Assembly: GCA_021234155.1 (NCBI GenBank)
Contig: JAJEKV010000078.1
Location: 310,001-374,000, forward strand
Direction: 5' to 3'
From: Isoetes taiwanensis
Taxonomy: Eukaryota; Streptophyta; Lycopodiopsida; Isoetales; Isoetaceae
DNA: 64,000 nt
Part shown: in pieces, positions 23,290 to 35,411 of the stretch
Numbering within the stretch: the stretch's first letter is position 1
Layout of the letters: each line of letters opens with the position of its first letter
The notes under the pieces: generated by a model
Database searches by the model: none
The model's input: only the letters and a program-made list of their open reading frames with translations
Told to the model about the DNA's origin: nothing
Translations under genes and position numbers: made by a program

Positions 23290-25985
23290 GATTTGGTGTA
23301 GTAGATGTTAGCCGTTAGATCAAAAGGTTAGGATAAATCCTAGCCATTAAGCTTTTATATTAAATTATATTTTGTCTTTTAAATGAGGTGAGGTGGCATC
23401 CTCATTAATAAAAATGTAGTGAGGTGGCAAAGCATTTATTGGATGGACCTTCTAGGAAGCTTCCTTTTTCTTAATCGCATTCAAAGGCCCGTAACTTGCA
23501 CTAGAGGGGTCGGATTAAGGTGGGGCCTATGCCCTTGGATTCCTCTCGTCGAGAGCTTTCCAATGAGTGATGCTTTGGCACCGTTCCTTCATAGTTGGAG
23601 CCAACTTGATCGGATCCTAAGAATATTCTTATCTTAGAACCTTAATGGAATCTTTGGTATGTTACGAGAATCTAGGGGAATCTTCCTGGGATCTTTGAGA
23701 ATCTAGAGGAATCTCAATAGAATCTTAAAGAATCTATAGGGATCACAAGAGAATCTTTGCGAATCTAGTGGAATCCAATGGAATCTTCATAAATCTTAAT
23801 GAAATCTATGGCACACTAAGAGAATCTAGGGTAATCTTCCTGGGATCTTTGAGGATCTATTGGAACCTCATTAGAATCTTTAGAAATCTATAGGAATCAC
23901 AAGAGAATCTTTTGAACCTAGAGGAATCCAGTGGAATCTTCATAAATCTTTGAGAATCTAGGGGAATCTTGATGGAATCTTAGAGAATCTAGGGGAATCT
24001 TGTAGGATTAGAGAATCTAGGAGACTCTACATAGAATCATCTATGGGAATCTTGGGAGATCTAGAGGAATCTATGGAATCTTCATAAAATTTCTGAGAAT
24101 CTAGGGAATCTTAGAGAATCTAAAGGAATCTTCTTAGAATTTTACGAAATCTATGGTAATTTAAAAGAATCTGGTGATTTGGTGTAGCAGATGTTAGCCG
24201 TTAGATCAAAAGGCTAAATCCTAGCCATTAAGTTTTTATATTAAATTATATTTTGTCTTTTAAATGAGGTGGGGTGGCATCCTCATTAATAAAAATGTAG
24301 TGAGGTGGCAAAGCATTTATTAGATGGACTTTCTAGAAAGCTTCATTTTTCTTAATCGCATTCAAAGGCCCGTAACTTGCACTAGAGGGGTCGGATTAAG
24401 GTTAGGCCCAGCCGTTGGATTCCTCTCGTCGAGAGTTTTCCAGTGAGTGGTGCTTTGACACCATTCCGGCATAGTTGGAGCCAACTTGATCGGATCCTAT
24501 GAATATTCTTATCTTAGAACCTTAATGGAATCTATGGTATGTTAAGAGAATCTAGGGGAATCTTCCTGTGATCTTTGAGAATTTAGAGGAATCTCAATAG
24601 AATCTTAAAGAATCTATAGGAATCACAAGAGAATCTTTGCGAATCTAGTGGAATCCAATGGAATCGTTATAAATCTTAACGAAATCTACGGTACACTAAG
24701 AGAATCTAGGGGAATCTTCCTGGGATCTTTGAGGATCTATTGGAACCTCATTAGAATCTTTAGGAATCTATAGGAATCACAAGAGAATCTTTGTGAACCT
24801 AGAGGAATCCAGTGGAATCTTCATACACCTTTGAGAATCTAGGGGAATCTTGATGGAATCTTAGAGAATCTAGGGGAATCTTCATACATTAGAGATTCTA
24901 GGAGAATCTACATAGAATCTTGGGGAATCTATGGGAATCTTGGGAGATCTAGAGGAATCTATGGAATCTTCATAAAATTTCAGAGAATCTAGGGAATCTT
25001 AGATAATGTAAAGGAATCTTCTTAGAATTTTACAAAATCTATAGTAATTTAAAAGAATCTAGAGAAATCTTGATGGAATCTTGATGGAATCTTGAGGAAT
25101 CAAGAGGAATCTCAATATAGCCTTAGGAAATCTAGTGGAATCTCAAAAGGATCTTTGAGAATCTAGGGGAATCTTCATAGGGTCTTAGAGAATCTAGAAG
25201 AATCAACATAGAATCTTGGGGGATCTATGGGATTCTTGAGAGAATCTTTGAGAATCTAGGGGTGTCCTCATAAGATGTAAGGGAAGCGAAGAGAATCTAG
25301 ATAGAATACTTGAGAATCTAGCGAAATCTTGATAGGATCTTAGAGAATCTAGGAGAATCTTTATAGAATCTTGAGGAATCATGTGAATCTTGAGAGAATC
25401 TTTGGGAATCTAGGGGAATCTTAATGGAAACTTTGAGAATCTAGGGGAATCTTGATGGAATCTTGGAGAACTTAAGGGAATCTTCATAGGATCTTAGAGA
25501 GTCCAGAAGAATCTACATATATTCTTGGGGAATCTATGAGAATCTTGAGAGAATCTAGAGGAATCTTGGAGAATCTAAGGGAATAATGTAGGAGAATCTA
25601 CATAAAATCCTGGGGAATTTAGAGGAATCTTTTATGATCTAGGGGAATCTCGATAGAATCCTGGAGAATCTTGAGGACTTTCATATGATCTAAGGGAATC
25701 TAGGAGAATATACATAGAATCTTGAGAAATGTAGAAGAATCTTAGGATAATCTTTGAATGTAGAATTTTAAGAATCTACGAGAATCTTTCACACTGTATG
25801 TATTTTGCAGGGTGAATCTTGGAATCTTAATGGAATCTATGGTACTTTAATTGAATCTAGGGGAATCTCTCTAGAATCCTTGAGAATCTAAAGGAATCTC
25901 AAGACAAGATTGGAATCTGGAGAAATCATAAGAGAATCTTTGCGAATATAGAGGAATCCAAGGGAATCTTCATAAAACCTTTGAG
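23290..25985. repeat. GAATCT-rich array with an 886-bp tandem duplication
   Basis: From about 23,640 to 25,985 the sequence consists of degenerate GAATCTAGGGGAATCTT and GAATCTTNATGGAATCTT units of about 12 and 31-36 bp. The stretch beginning GATTTGGTGTAG at 23,290 is repeated at 24,176 with high identity over its unique 350-bp head and the following array, so a composite unit of 886 bp is duplicated. The reverse-complement array at 3.5-3.8 kb ends in a Helitron terminus. No Helitron end was found here. Confidence 0.85.
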
Positions 25986-26575
25986 TCATATGATTGCCCC
26001 AAGTCCCAAGCGTTTTTGCCAGTTTTACCTCGCATAGAGCATTTCTCATCAATTAAAACATTTTCCGTAACTGATGGATTACTTGGCAAAGGTCTTATAC
26101 CATTCCATGCAAACAAAACATCATCTCGGCGGACCTAAAAATACAATTAAAATAGGAGCAGGTAAATATAATTGAACGCACCAGATGAGACAGCATCCTT
26201 CACTATTATTTCATGCTTGTAAACTACGGAATGGCAATTATAGCTCACGATTCAACATGGATATAAAAAAAAGGAAGCATATATAGGCTACGTTGGATCG
26301 ACGAATCCTGCTTGGACCAATAGATTTGGCAAAAGCTGGCTAGCAAAATACCTCAAGAACAAAAACTTCAGATAAAATACCTGTGACGCTCCAAAATCTG
26401 GCTGCCTCTACCTTACTTGCTCCCGTATTTACCAACTTCTATCTTCTGTTACCTTACCAACCCTGTGAAGACAAGAAAACCAAGACTTGCAGAGCGCCAT
26501 AGAAAACTTTGGATCACCACAGATCTTGTAAAAGAGAAGAGTGTAACGGGCCAGGGCAAGAATCCTTATTTCTGT

Positions 26576-26904
26576 CTAGTTAAATTCTTGGCCCGCTAAT
26601 TTGTGGTACACTGCATCCACAATATCTGCAATCTTTTTACCCAATCCTTCTTTAGAGTAGATGAGATTCCAAGCAGCTTTAGCTGCTCTTTCAAGAACTG
26701 GTCCTCTGTAAAGTAGCAGAGCCAACTATCAAATTTTAACTTAGCCTCAAGTTACCCTGCTATCTATCTATCTAGATAGAAACTTTCATACTCAAGCTCC
26801 CATCTCAGTGCCTTAAGGTCTCTTTTAGTACGGGTCTCAGCACCAGGGCAGCTAAGAGCCAGACTTTGTTCTACTAAAGACTGTGTGCATCTTTTCAGTT
26901 CTTC
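26576..26904 (-). pseudogene. two unassigned 3' exons
   Basis: Exon a (26,904 to about 26,764) follows a TATTGCAG splice site and encodes EELKRCTQSLVEQSLALSC and then RTKRDLKALRWELEYESFYL. Exon b (26,706-26,576) follows CTACTTTACAG and encodes GPVLERAAKAAWNLIYSKEG, then KKIADIVDAVYHKLAGQEFN and a stop. The helical, conserved-looking text suggests the 3' end of a captured host gene. I do not recognise the protein. Confidence 0.4.
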
Positions 26905-27082
26905 CTGCAATACCATCATAAAGCAACCACATAATTCAGACATTATATCCAATTTCCAATCATCTTCTTCAACTATAGATCAAAATCAACAATCTCTAGG
27001 AAGAAAACCCCCAACTTTTGCAAATATAACCAAAGCAAGCCACATTCTTTCAACTCTGCAAATAACTTCACGACGCACTCAC

Positions 27083-27400
27083 CGCCCTATTCCATACATC
27101 TCTGGCATGGTTTATGAAATTATTTTTCATCTCCATTTCCGCTTAGCTGAGCCATAAAGTGTGGTTTGTGTAGTCAATCTTCAAAGCTCTCTCCCAAACC
27201 GAACAAGCCCTAGCAAAATCTTTCTGAGTTTCTTCTCAATGAGCATACCTAACCCAAACGGTAACATTCCAATCCAACTTACCCGTCTTATGAGATCCTC
27301 GAACTCCTTCCTCCGGAGAAGATGATGCTCAGAAAGCTCAGCATAGTCAATGATCTTCTGTTGAGGAGGACGTTTGAGAGAGGGATTTGATGCTGTCGAG
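27083..27400 (-). pseudogene. Crooked-neck-like splicing factor fragment
   Basis: The reading RPPQQKIIDYAELSEHHLLR, then RRKEFEDLIRRV, then (after a one-base slip) WNVTVWVRYAH, DFARACSVWERALKID and AEMEMKNNFINHARDVWNRA is the N-terminal HAT-repeat region of the Crooked-neck/CLF1/Syf3 family, a component of the Prp19-associated spliceosome complex. A GTGAGT donor follows at 27,082. Stops replace residues at two places and there is a frameshift. Only about 100 residues of a protein normally near 700 residues are present, so this is a captured or dispersed fragment. Confidence 0.72.
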
Positions 27401-27609
27401 GCACAAGGCCAGGAACACTTCCCCAAGATATCCCGGCGCAAATTCTGACTTGGAATTTCCATGAATTTCTGAAGCCATAGATGAAATTAAACGACGGAAA
27501 CAGCAGCCACCTGCACAAAAGTCTCACCTAGCAGCAACGTGGACACTCTAGAATTGCTTCAAAGTGTCCACTTGCGTTTGTGCAAACGTGCGAAAAATAA
27601 AATACTTAC

Positions 27610-28667
27610 ATCCGGCCGATAATTTGCAATAGCCTACAAGAACAGTGGCCTTGGCGCAGCATTCTCCTTTGGTGGCAGATGATGAACAAGCTGTTTGTAT
27701 ATCAAAATGAAATCATCTTCATAACTCCAGATTGCAGGTCAAAAGTGGCTTGGATCATACTTCATCACTGGAGTTCCCCAAATCTTGCTTATCCTCTCGT
27801 TATAAACCAGGTTTCATTCTTCCCATCAGACTCTAGACAAGTCTACATCTTTTACTTCATATAACTCACCAGCACCCCTGATTGCAAACCTAGAGCAAAG
27901 GTAAAAGCAGAGCCTCTTTTGTACACCTTTAGGTGTACTAATGCAATAATCTAGGTCAGCAAGAAGATCCTTCTCTGAGTTATAAGGGACTGTAAGTGCG
28001 TTCTTGCATGAAACTCCAACATCAGCCTTCCTAGATTGATCGGATGCAGCAACAAATGCCAACCTAGCTCTAACAAACAAAGGATCCCTCATGATATTAA
28101 ATCCCTCTACTCTAACACCAGTGGTGGCCATTTTTTATTCCTGTCACTTATGAACAATCCTACCATTCGCTTTCAAAAGACAATTTAAACTGCAGGACAT
28201 ATAAACTATGCATAAATTTCAATAGAAAATAAAACAAAACAAAAGCATAAGTTAACAATGATTTACTTGCCAGAAGGAAAGAGCGATCTGTCTTTCTTCC
28301 TCGCCTGGCACAGGAACCTAACCACCATCTCATTCAGTTCTAAATGTGGTATTTCTTCAATCGGTATAGATGGGTGAACAGTAATCTTAGGATCATCCTT
28401 CACAAAAGATCTCCATGCATGGAACTTCCTCCTCGCCCAATTGGTTTGCTTCTGTGACCTGTCTTTCCCACCCTTATCCACTTCCCCCAACATCTGCTCA
28501 TCTAAGTCAGCGAACTCTTTCGACCTTCCTTTCCCGTCAACTGGGGGCTCAATAAACTTCTGATAAAACCAGGGCTCACTCTGCAAATCCTTCAACAAAT
28601 TCTCCACCTCTGAAGCGTTGGTGCTCTGAATTAACTTTTCCGCAGCAACCATCTCGTCCTCAAGCAA
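27610..28667 (-). pseudogene. Crypton-like tyrosine-recombinase remnant
   Basis: The first exon (28,667 to about 28,265) has an acidic start and then TNWARRKFHAWRSF, HLELNEMVVRFLCQARKKD and RSLFPSG, ending at a GTAAAT donor. This resembles the N-terminal core-binding part of DUF3504/Crypton-type recombinases. The next exon (about 28,131-27,826) has KRLCFYLCSRFAIRGAGEL, with the RGxEL context of the first catalytic Arg. Further on come YKQLVHHLPPKENAAPRPLF and a GTAAGT donor near 27,611. The H-x-x-R and Tyr motifs were not found; stops are present. The assignment rests on motif resemblance only. Confidence 0.5.
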
Positions 28668-29969
28668 TGTTCATCTCAAGCCCCAAATCCAAGGAAAAAG
28701 AAGGACTGATACTTACAGCAGCATAAGCAAGGGCTAGTCCAAAATAATAACAAATTAACAAGCACCTTGCTTCCTCCATTGCCATTAACTCATGTTATAA
28801 CAAATTAAATGTATTAATCTACTGCATGCAAAAGCTTACAAAACATACATGTATTAAACATAAATGTATTAATCTACATGCATGCAAAAATATACAAAAC
28901 TTACCTTATAGAAATGCATATTACTGTAGCTCCAAAAACTAAGAAACCTCCAGCTTAAACTTTAGACCACAAGGATCCATAACAGAATGAACAACTGCAA
29001 CCTGATAACCACTGCACCCCTGCAACAGAGCCAGAAACTCGAGGAGTGAAGCAAGAAAGTCGATGAATGAAGCAAGAGACTCGAGGAATGAAGCCAGAAA
29101 GTCGAGGATCAAACTAATACTTCAGGATCACCTACAAGAAAGATAAACATTTGTTAGAAACAAGCAAACATGAAGGCAAGAACATAAACGAGGCAACCAT
29201 GGTCGAAAACTTGCCTGCAACAAACAAAACAGGCCTTGACCTTCAAACAAAAGCTCCCTAACGCGAAAAAACTCGATGCAAGGCAAGCGCCAGATACAAC
29301 TAGCTCCAAAAACTCGTTCAATCATGAAGCGCCTCAACGGAATGACGTAACGGCATCGCCAAAGCTCTGGAGCTCTGCCATAGCCGAGCAAGAAAGAAGG
29401 TTAAAAAAAAAAGGGTGCCGGGTAAAAAAAAAATTAATGTTTTGCCAGGTGGCCAGAATTTTGGCTCCGTAGTAGGTTTACGTTTAGGAGCTTGTCAGCC
29501 GTCGAGGTTTTCGGCTGGAAACCTCTCCGACCGGCAGGTTCCTAGGCACATTAAATGTTGAAAACATCACTTTCTTAATAATTCTCCTTCTTCCATCTTT
29601 CCTAGAGACCCTATGTGACATATGATATGAGGACTGGAAGTTTGGTATTACTAAAATTTTGAAGGTTCTTAGATTTGCATCAAATTGTTTTCTCTTCTAA
29701 CCTCCATTCAAGTTGTTTGCTTCGCTTGCAAAACTTCCAATAAGTAGATGGTTTTTTCGCAGGGAACAACAGAGCTTAGATAATCGATTTTGGCTTTGGT
29801 TTTTTGCTTTTGAAATCACTGTTAACAGGCCAAGTTTATTATTATAGCTTCTAGGTTTGCTCTTGATATTTCTGCTCAGAATTCTCCGAGATGTTCTTGT
29901 CAGGATCATATCCAGATTCTACGCTACTGCAACACGATGTAGCACAGACTTCTGCTGCAAATCCGAAGC
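28668..29969. other. gene-free stretch
   Basis: No supported gene. Tandem units of about 25 bp around GAATGAAGCAAGAGACTCGAG occur at 29,035-29,110. The rest shows no clear signal. Confidence 0.3.
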
Positions 29970-32214
29970 ACTTACAGGGATGGTAAATGGTGTCGCGAGA
30001 AATGGGATAAGTTAATGATTCTTTTTCATTTTGGCACAGGGGTGAAAAAAACTGATGAAAAACCCTTGCTGGAATAAATGACTAGAATTTTAAATTAGAT
30101 ACGTCACGAGCAACACTTTGTTATTAGAAAGGTGGAGAAGACAAAGCCGTAAAAATTCTTGTTGAGCAAGAGGTTTTGCCGTGGCCCTAGGGGTTAATAG
30201 AGAAAATAGGCATCATGCTATTGGCGGGAAAACTAGCAAGCAACTCATAGTTGAATCTAGGCTCCCTCATGAGAATTTAGAAAATCTTGAAGGTACTAAT
30301 CCATCTGAGGAGTCTCTGGATAATTATTAGAAGAAGAGATCAGATCTTTTGAACGGGTTAAGATGCTAGATTTTTATGAGAAGAACGTTACTCCGGAGCA
30401 AGCCTTGCTTTGTATTATAACCAAATGAAATTATACTTGCGGCAATAAAGAAGAGCGAGTCTGCTCGATTACTATATGCCACATTGAAACTGAAAGGCCG
30501 GGTGGATCCGCCCGCATTCTCAATGATATAGAGAGGCACCTTGCTTAAGCCCAAGCCTAGCTCCTCTACCACCTTTGAGGGTGTATTGGATAGCCAAGAG
30601 ACGGATTGGGTTGTCTTACTTGCAAGAATTGTGCTTGTAAGAATTGTCTTGTAGAGACAATTCTTATTCCATTCAATCCTTGAAAGAATAAAGAGGAAGC
30701 TAGACTTCCTAATAGACTAATCCCAGTGATTGTGGGGAGCTCAGGGAGTTCTTAGTGTGGGGGGTAGATCATTTGTCATCCAAAGGTAATCATGTTCCAA
30801 ATTTACAGGAATCCCCCTTACTTCTAAGACAACCAAACAACCATACTAGTGGCACTTGGCTCTCCTTATTTCGAACTAAAAGAGCCATCCAATCATGTTG
30901 CAAATTCACAAGAATCCCCCTTACTTCTAAGACAACCAAACAACCATACTAGTGGCACTTGGCTTCGCCCGCACTAAATTCTTGTACGAATAGGAAAAAG
31001 CTTAGCAATATTTTACTTGGCTATCTTGGTTTTCACATTTCTTAGATTTGTTCCAATTGCAAACACAAATATGTCGCTCACACTATCTCCCCCCGATTGG
31101 GGTTATTAAATAAATTAGTGGAAACCCTTCCGGGGTTCTATATGGAAACCCTTCCATAGAACCCCGGAAGGGTTTCCACTGAAAGTGAAATTTTTCGGGT
31201 GAAGATATTCGCCGCCGTTAATTAATGACCAGATTTAATTCGCACGGCTATTTTAGAAGAGGCTTTTTAGAAAGAATTTCTTTTCTTCTCACCTCTTCTC
31301 CGGCTGCAATTGGCGATTCAAGGTTTCACCTCACCGGCAAGGATTCAAGAAGCGTTTCTGAGGCAAGGATTCAAGAAAGTGTTTGTGGCGATTCAGGGGA
31401 TTCAAAGATGAGTTTCAGTTCAATGATTTAAAAAGTCGAAAGGATATTTTGCGGCCTCATAGCCTTGAAACAACAAAGGCGGCGAAGAGAGTTTTCGGGA
31501 CTAAAAATGAAGAGCTTGATATGGTTTCTTTTGGTCATCGCTTTGTTTTACAACAAGGAATTAGAAGCCCCAAAGCAGGTAGACCGTCCATGAAGAATCC
31601 GGTTTTGAAATCGAAGATATAGACCTTTGTTTCGATGGTTTCATACCGGAGGACTTTTCCTTTTCAACCGCTACACCGACACGGTTTTCATAGGTTAGTC
31701 TTTCTTTCATGATCCTCAAATGCTTTTGAATGCTTGCCCCATTCGTTTTTTCATCTTTACCTAATTTATAAAGAAATTGAAGCATAGAGTTGTTATTGTG
31801 TTCCACATGCTGCTTAAGTCTTGATTAATAATACAATAAAATGAGGGCCTCGTCGTTTGAGCAAATGACTTAGAGATGTTGGTATTGTAAACTGATTTCT
31901 ATTGGTATTGCAAAGTGGTGGTCCTCTGGTTAAAAATCAAAAATCATGGAGAGAGTTTGATATGGATGGCAGCAGGCCTAGCATGCGTATGCTTTGAAGG
32001 AAAGATTTGCTCATTACTTTATACACGGATGTTTTTGCTATTTTAAAACTATACACATACTGTCATTTTTCAAATGTCCTGGATTATTGGCCAAGTCACT
32101 AATCCTTTTATTTCACAAGAATGTCTTTTGGTTTTCTAGATTTTGTAGAATGGATCATTTTCATTGCACGCTTTTCTTGAAATTATTCAATGGTTCAAAT
32201 GGTTTCCTATACAG

Positions 32215-32698
32215 GTTGTTTCAATCCATACAAGGTGCCAATTTGAATTCATCACTTGTACCAATGACAAGACCAGTTCTCACAAGTATTGTTCCCTCAG
32301 ATGGTCCCTTTTGCACATCAGCATTCAATGTAAGCTTCTATGTGCCACAGAAATTTCAGGCTGATCCTCCTGTTCCATTAGCAGAATTAAAATTGACTGT
32401 AGAGCGCTGGGACGAGCGGTGCATTGCTGTGAGAAAAATTTCTGGCTTTGCCAGAGATGAAAATGTAGCTCAACAAGCATCATTATTGGCTGCCAGTTTG
32501 GACAAGACCCCTTGGGCCAGTTTCTCATCAGGTTCATATGCTATTGCCCAGTATAATTCCCCTTTTGAAATCCTTAAGCGCACTAACGAAGTATGGATAA
32601 GTTTGTCAAAGTGTTCCATTGCAAAGGATTCTTTACCTCTAGATCTGATGGACATTGCAAAGGATGCTTTTATCCCCACTCGATTAATGGGACAATGA
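32215..32698 (+). pseudogene. SOUL heme-binding protein exon(s)
   Basis: After a TATACAG splice site at 32,208-32,214 the frame reads RLFQSIQGANLNSSLVPMTR, then PVLTSIVPSDGPFCTSAFNV, SFYVPQKFQADPPVPLAELK, VRKISGFARDENV and YAIAQYNSPFEILKRTNEVW. These are the core motifs of the SOUL/HEBP family (MT-PV, GPF, FYxP, WxxxxxAVRxFxG, AQYN-PF, NEVW), proteins that bind heme or porphyrins. The N-terminal exons are not identified. The frame runs about 40 residues past the usual end before TGA at 32,696-32,698, so the native stop is probably lost. Upstream frames at 31.2-31.6 kb show no family signal. Confidence 0.82.
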
Positions 32699-33562
32699 AT
32701 CATGTTATTTTTTTTCCAAGGTGGCATGCATGCCCTTAGGAACAATGTCATCATCTGCTCATTGTATAATAACCAATCACTGGTCATATACTTGCATGAG
32801 TACTTGCTAGTCTTTCTATTACTTGCATGAACTGTTGAGGACCAAACCAGTTTATTGCCATTTAGGGAAATGTCCAAGCATTCCATCATCGCGCTCCATA
32901 ACTTTTGAAGGGTTCAAGCATTTTAGATATGATTTCGTGTGGAGATTTTATGGGCAGAAGTATATATAATATCTTAAGGCTAGATTTTTTTTAGCCATGC
33001 AATTTAAACCTCTTTTGGTCCACAACCATTGGTGCACCATCGCATGCATAACAAACTCTATCAGAAATGCACATGTTGAATGCGCAATGGATTTTTGATC
33101 CCACAAATGTTATTTTTACTTTTATCTTGCATTGATTCCTGAAATATGGTAAGCACCCAAACAAAGTAAATGTTATATGCACCAAAGTGATGGCATCACC
33201 ATCCTCATGTTGTTTAGAATGTGAAGTCATGGGAAGTCCACATGTTTTGATTACCTAATAGAAAAACCTGACACTAACTACATTGCCATGCTTCATCTAT
33301 GCTTTACATATAGTTCCACTTTTGCTATGACGCTATTGTATATGTAGGGAGTAAGTGCACTACTTGAGAATGCATGCCTTAATGTGTTATGTTGAATATA
33401 CGTAAGAAAGCACGCAAAGGCATGTCACCTTCTCTATCTTCTATAGCAATGCCTTTTCTAGGCATTTCCACATTTCAAAGTGTAAACCCTATGGAGTTTC
33501 TAACTGCATGTGGAAACCTAACCTATTTTCCTCCTCATCTGGAAACCTAAGCTGTTTTCCTC

Positions 33563-33975
33563 CTCCTGTGGAAACCCTTACCAATTTCCATCATGCAAGG
33601 AAATCGGGAAGGGTTTCCACTCAAAATTTGAATTTTGAGTGACGTGCACTCGATGGACGTGCGCCTTAATGTCGAGCGTCCGTGTGGAAAGGCGTGAGCC
33701 ATAAAGGCTCACGTGTGTAAATATTTTGAAAAAAAATAATTTTGTGGAAACCCTTCTGGGTTTTAATAGAAACCCTTCCGGCTTTCCAATATGGAAACCC
33801 TTCCAGCTTTCCGTGGAAACCCTTCCGGGTTTTAATGGAAACCCTACCGGAAGGGTTTCCATGGAAACCCTTCCGGGTTTTATTGAAAACCGGAAGGGTT
33901 TCCATTAAAACCCGGAAGGGTTTCCATGGAAAGCCGGAAGGGTTTCCATTAAAACCCGGAAGGGTTTCGTGGGAG
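33563..33975. repeat. GGAAACCCTTCCGG inverted-repeat cluster
   Basis: More than a dozen GGAAACCCTTCC/GGAAGGGTTTCC words in both orientations, separated by GGTTTTAATGG, lie at the right end of the Mutator-like insertion. A smaller matching cluster is at its left end (31,127-31,180). They are probably subterminal transposase-binding repeats. Long frames read through them are repeat artefacts. GGAAACCTCCC words at 36,575-36,660 and 42,397 look like another family of the same design. Confidence 0.75.
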
Positions 33976-34496
33976 GCCAACCCAAATCGGGCGTACTTAA
34001 AACCATCGCAAATATGTAGTATTTGCTAAAGCACATACATATCTTTATGAGTTCACAGCCATCAGGAAACTATACAGCCCTAAATACTGGTGCATATACC
34101 CGCTTAAGGCCTCTAATGCTAGTATCATACATAAATTACAAAAACTTAAATATATCTGGAAACTTCTTGAAAGCACGTTGGAGTACAACCGGCATGCATA
34201 ACTTGAAGACTCCAGTCTCCCTCTCTCTCTCTTATAAAACCATGTTGAAAGCTGTCCCAAAGAAAAGGCAGAGGAATTCATGGAAAATATTGCTTATTAA
34301 TGGAATTTTATATTAAACACCATCTAGATCACAAAAACCTGTCATATATTTCTTTATAAGTCCAGAAATTGCATCCTTCAATACTTTGGCTGTTGCCCTT
34401 TCTGGTTAACCTTCACCATCCTGCAACATAGTAAATTCAGTTGATTAAGGTGCTTAGAGGCCACTGGGAACCTTGGCCCAATTTTATTCCCAAAAT

Positions 34497-34955
34497 TTAT
34501 TCCCAAGATCTTTCCCAAAATCTTCGCCAAAAGCCTCTGTGATCGTTAAAATATACTTCCTTCCTTCCTTCCTTAAACACAATTGCTGAGAGAACACCGT
34601 TCTTCAGGTTTGCTCTAACACCTCTCACTCTATGACGACCTGGAATGGGGAAGCCATACTGAAAAGTGGCTGTAGAGATGAGCAGAGTTCGATCTTGTCT
34701 AATTGTAACCAAGATATCTTCGTTTCGAAAGTTTCGAAGCCCTAAATCTCGAAAACAAACAAAAATAAATTTCAAAACAGAAAATAAATAAATGCTCTGT
34801 TACTCACCTGGCAAATACATCCTGCATATGTAAGCTTCAGGAGTGTCCCTCCAATCCTCCGTAGGAGCGTCATCAATATACTTAAGAAATAGTAGCCAAG
34901 CCCAAAGCCCAGCCAAGATCGAAAGACAAATTACAATTTTGTCGCCAGAAAGCAT
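34497..34955 (-). CDS. membrane-anchored HSP20-like protein, block A copy
   Basis: Two exons: 34,955-34,808 (ATG to G|GTGAGT) and 34,747-34,497 (after TTTTCGAG). The spliced product is 132 residues. Residues 1-25 form a hydrophobic anchor (KIVICLSILAGLWAWLLFL). WRDTPEAYICRMYLPG follows, the start of an alpha-crystallin (HSP20-like) domain. The C-terminal half has FPIPGRHRVRGVRANLKNGV and LSAIVF, matching the conserved A-x-x-x-N/D-G-V-L motif. The protein is short for a small heat-shock protein and ends in an Arg/Trp-rich tail. A TTCC run (34,558-34,573) extends the tail compared with the block B copy. Intact frame and conserved splice sites suggest a real gene; substrate and location are unknown. 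Confidence 0.68.
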
Positions 34956-35411
34956 CTTGTCCTATCTATCTAATTACCTCAGCTTGGATATTATATAGTT
35001 GCCCTATAAAATGACTAGCATAGCTCTTGAAAGACCAAATTCTCTTTACCTGGAGCTCAGAAATTAAATCCAAATACTCTTTTCCCTGAGAGCTCAGTTA
35101 AAAACGAAAGAGCAAATAGGGAAATGCATATCTTCGGTTTTTAGATCTTTCAAAGATGAAATACTCTTCTTTTCGAGAAGCTTGCAGACATTTTACTTAT
35201 AGAGAATACGGCCGACGGTAAGAAAACCAGCTGAAGCGCCTCGATCTTGAACTGATGAACCTTCTCTTGTTTGATCCCGTTCTGGCATGCTCAGATCACG
35301 AAGCAAACAAGAATAGGCTAAATATAAAGCAACTTGAGCCATAGCCAAGATCTTCGAAGCTCAGCCGGCCTTGTTCACTTTTTTAGCAAAAAGTAATACA
35401 TGCTGCCGTGC

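Larger units (their letters stand above)
31075..34008. mobile_element. Mutator-like insertion carrying a SOUL-domain exon
   Basis: Flanked on both sides by CAAATATGT (31,066-31,074 and 34,009-34,017), which occurs once in block B, where the element is absent. A 9-bp target duplication is typical of Mutator-like elements. The ends share CG at the tips and CCCGATT(G/T)GGGTT at the same offset of 17 bp, then GAAACCCTTCC. No MURA-type transposase is visible, so this is non-autonomous. With a host gene fragment inside it looks like a Pack-MULE. Confidence 0.72.
29970..35411. repeat. duplicated block A
   Basis: Starts near TTACAGGGATGGTAAATGG and ends near TAATACATGCTGCCGTGC. The same sequence occurs at 44,645-45,856 joined to 61,191-62,455 (block B), in the same order and orientation. 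Block A differs by a 2,934-bp insertion (31,075-34,008). It also has a duplicated GGAATCCCCCTTACTTCTAA segment near 30,800-30,960. An 82-codon frame that is open in block B is broken here. Confidence 0.85.

Noticed and set aside
27826-28131. Phage-type integrase
   Set aside because: Introns and Crypton-like N-terminal text point to a eukaryotic tyrosine recombinase; key H-x-x-R and Tyr motifs were not found, so even that is tentative.
33578-34029. Frames rich in ETLPGFNGNPSG-like repeats
   Set aside because: Products of the GGAAACCCTTCC repeat cluster.
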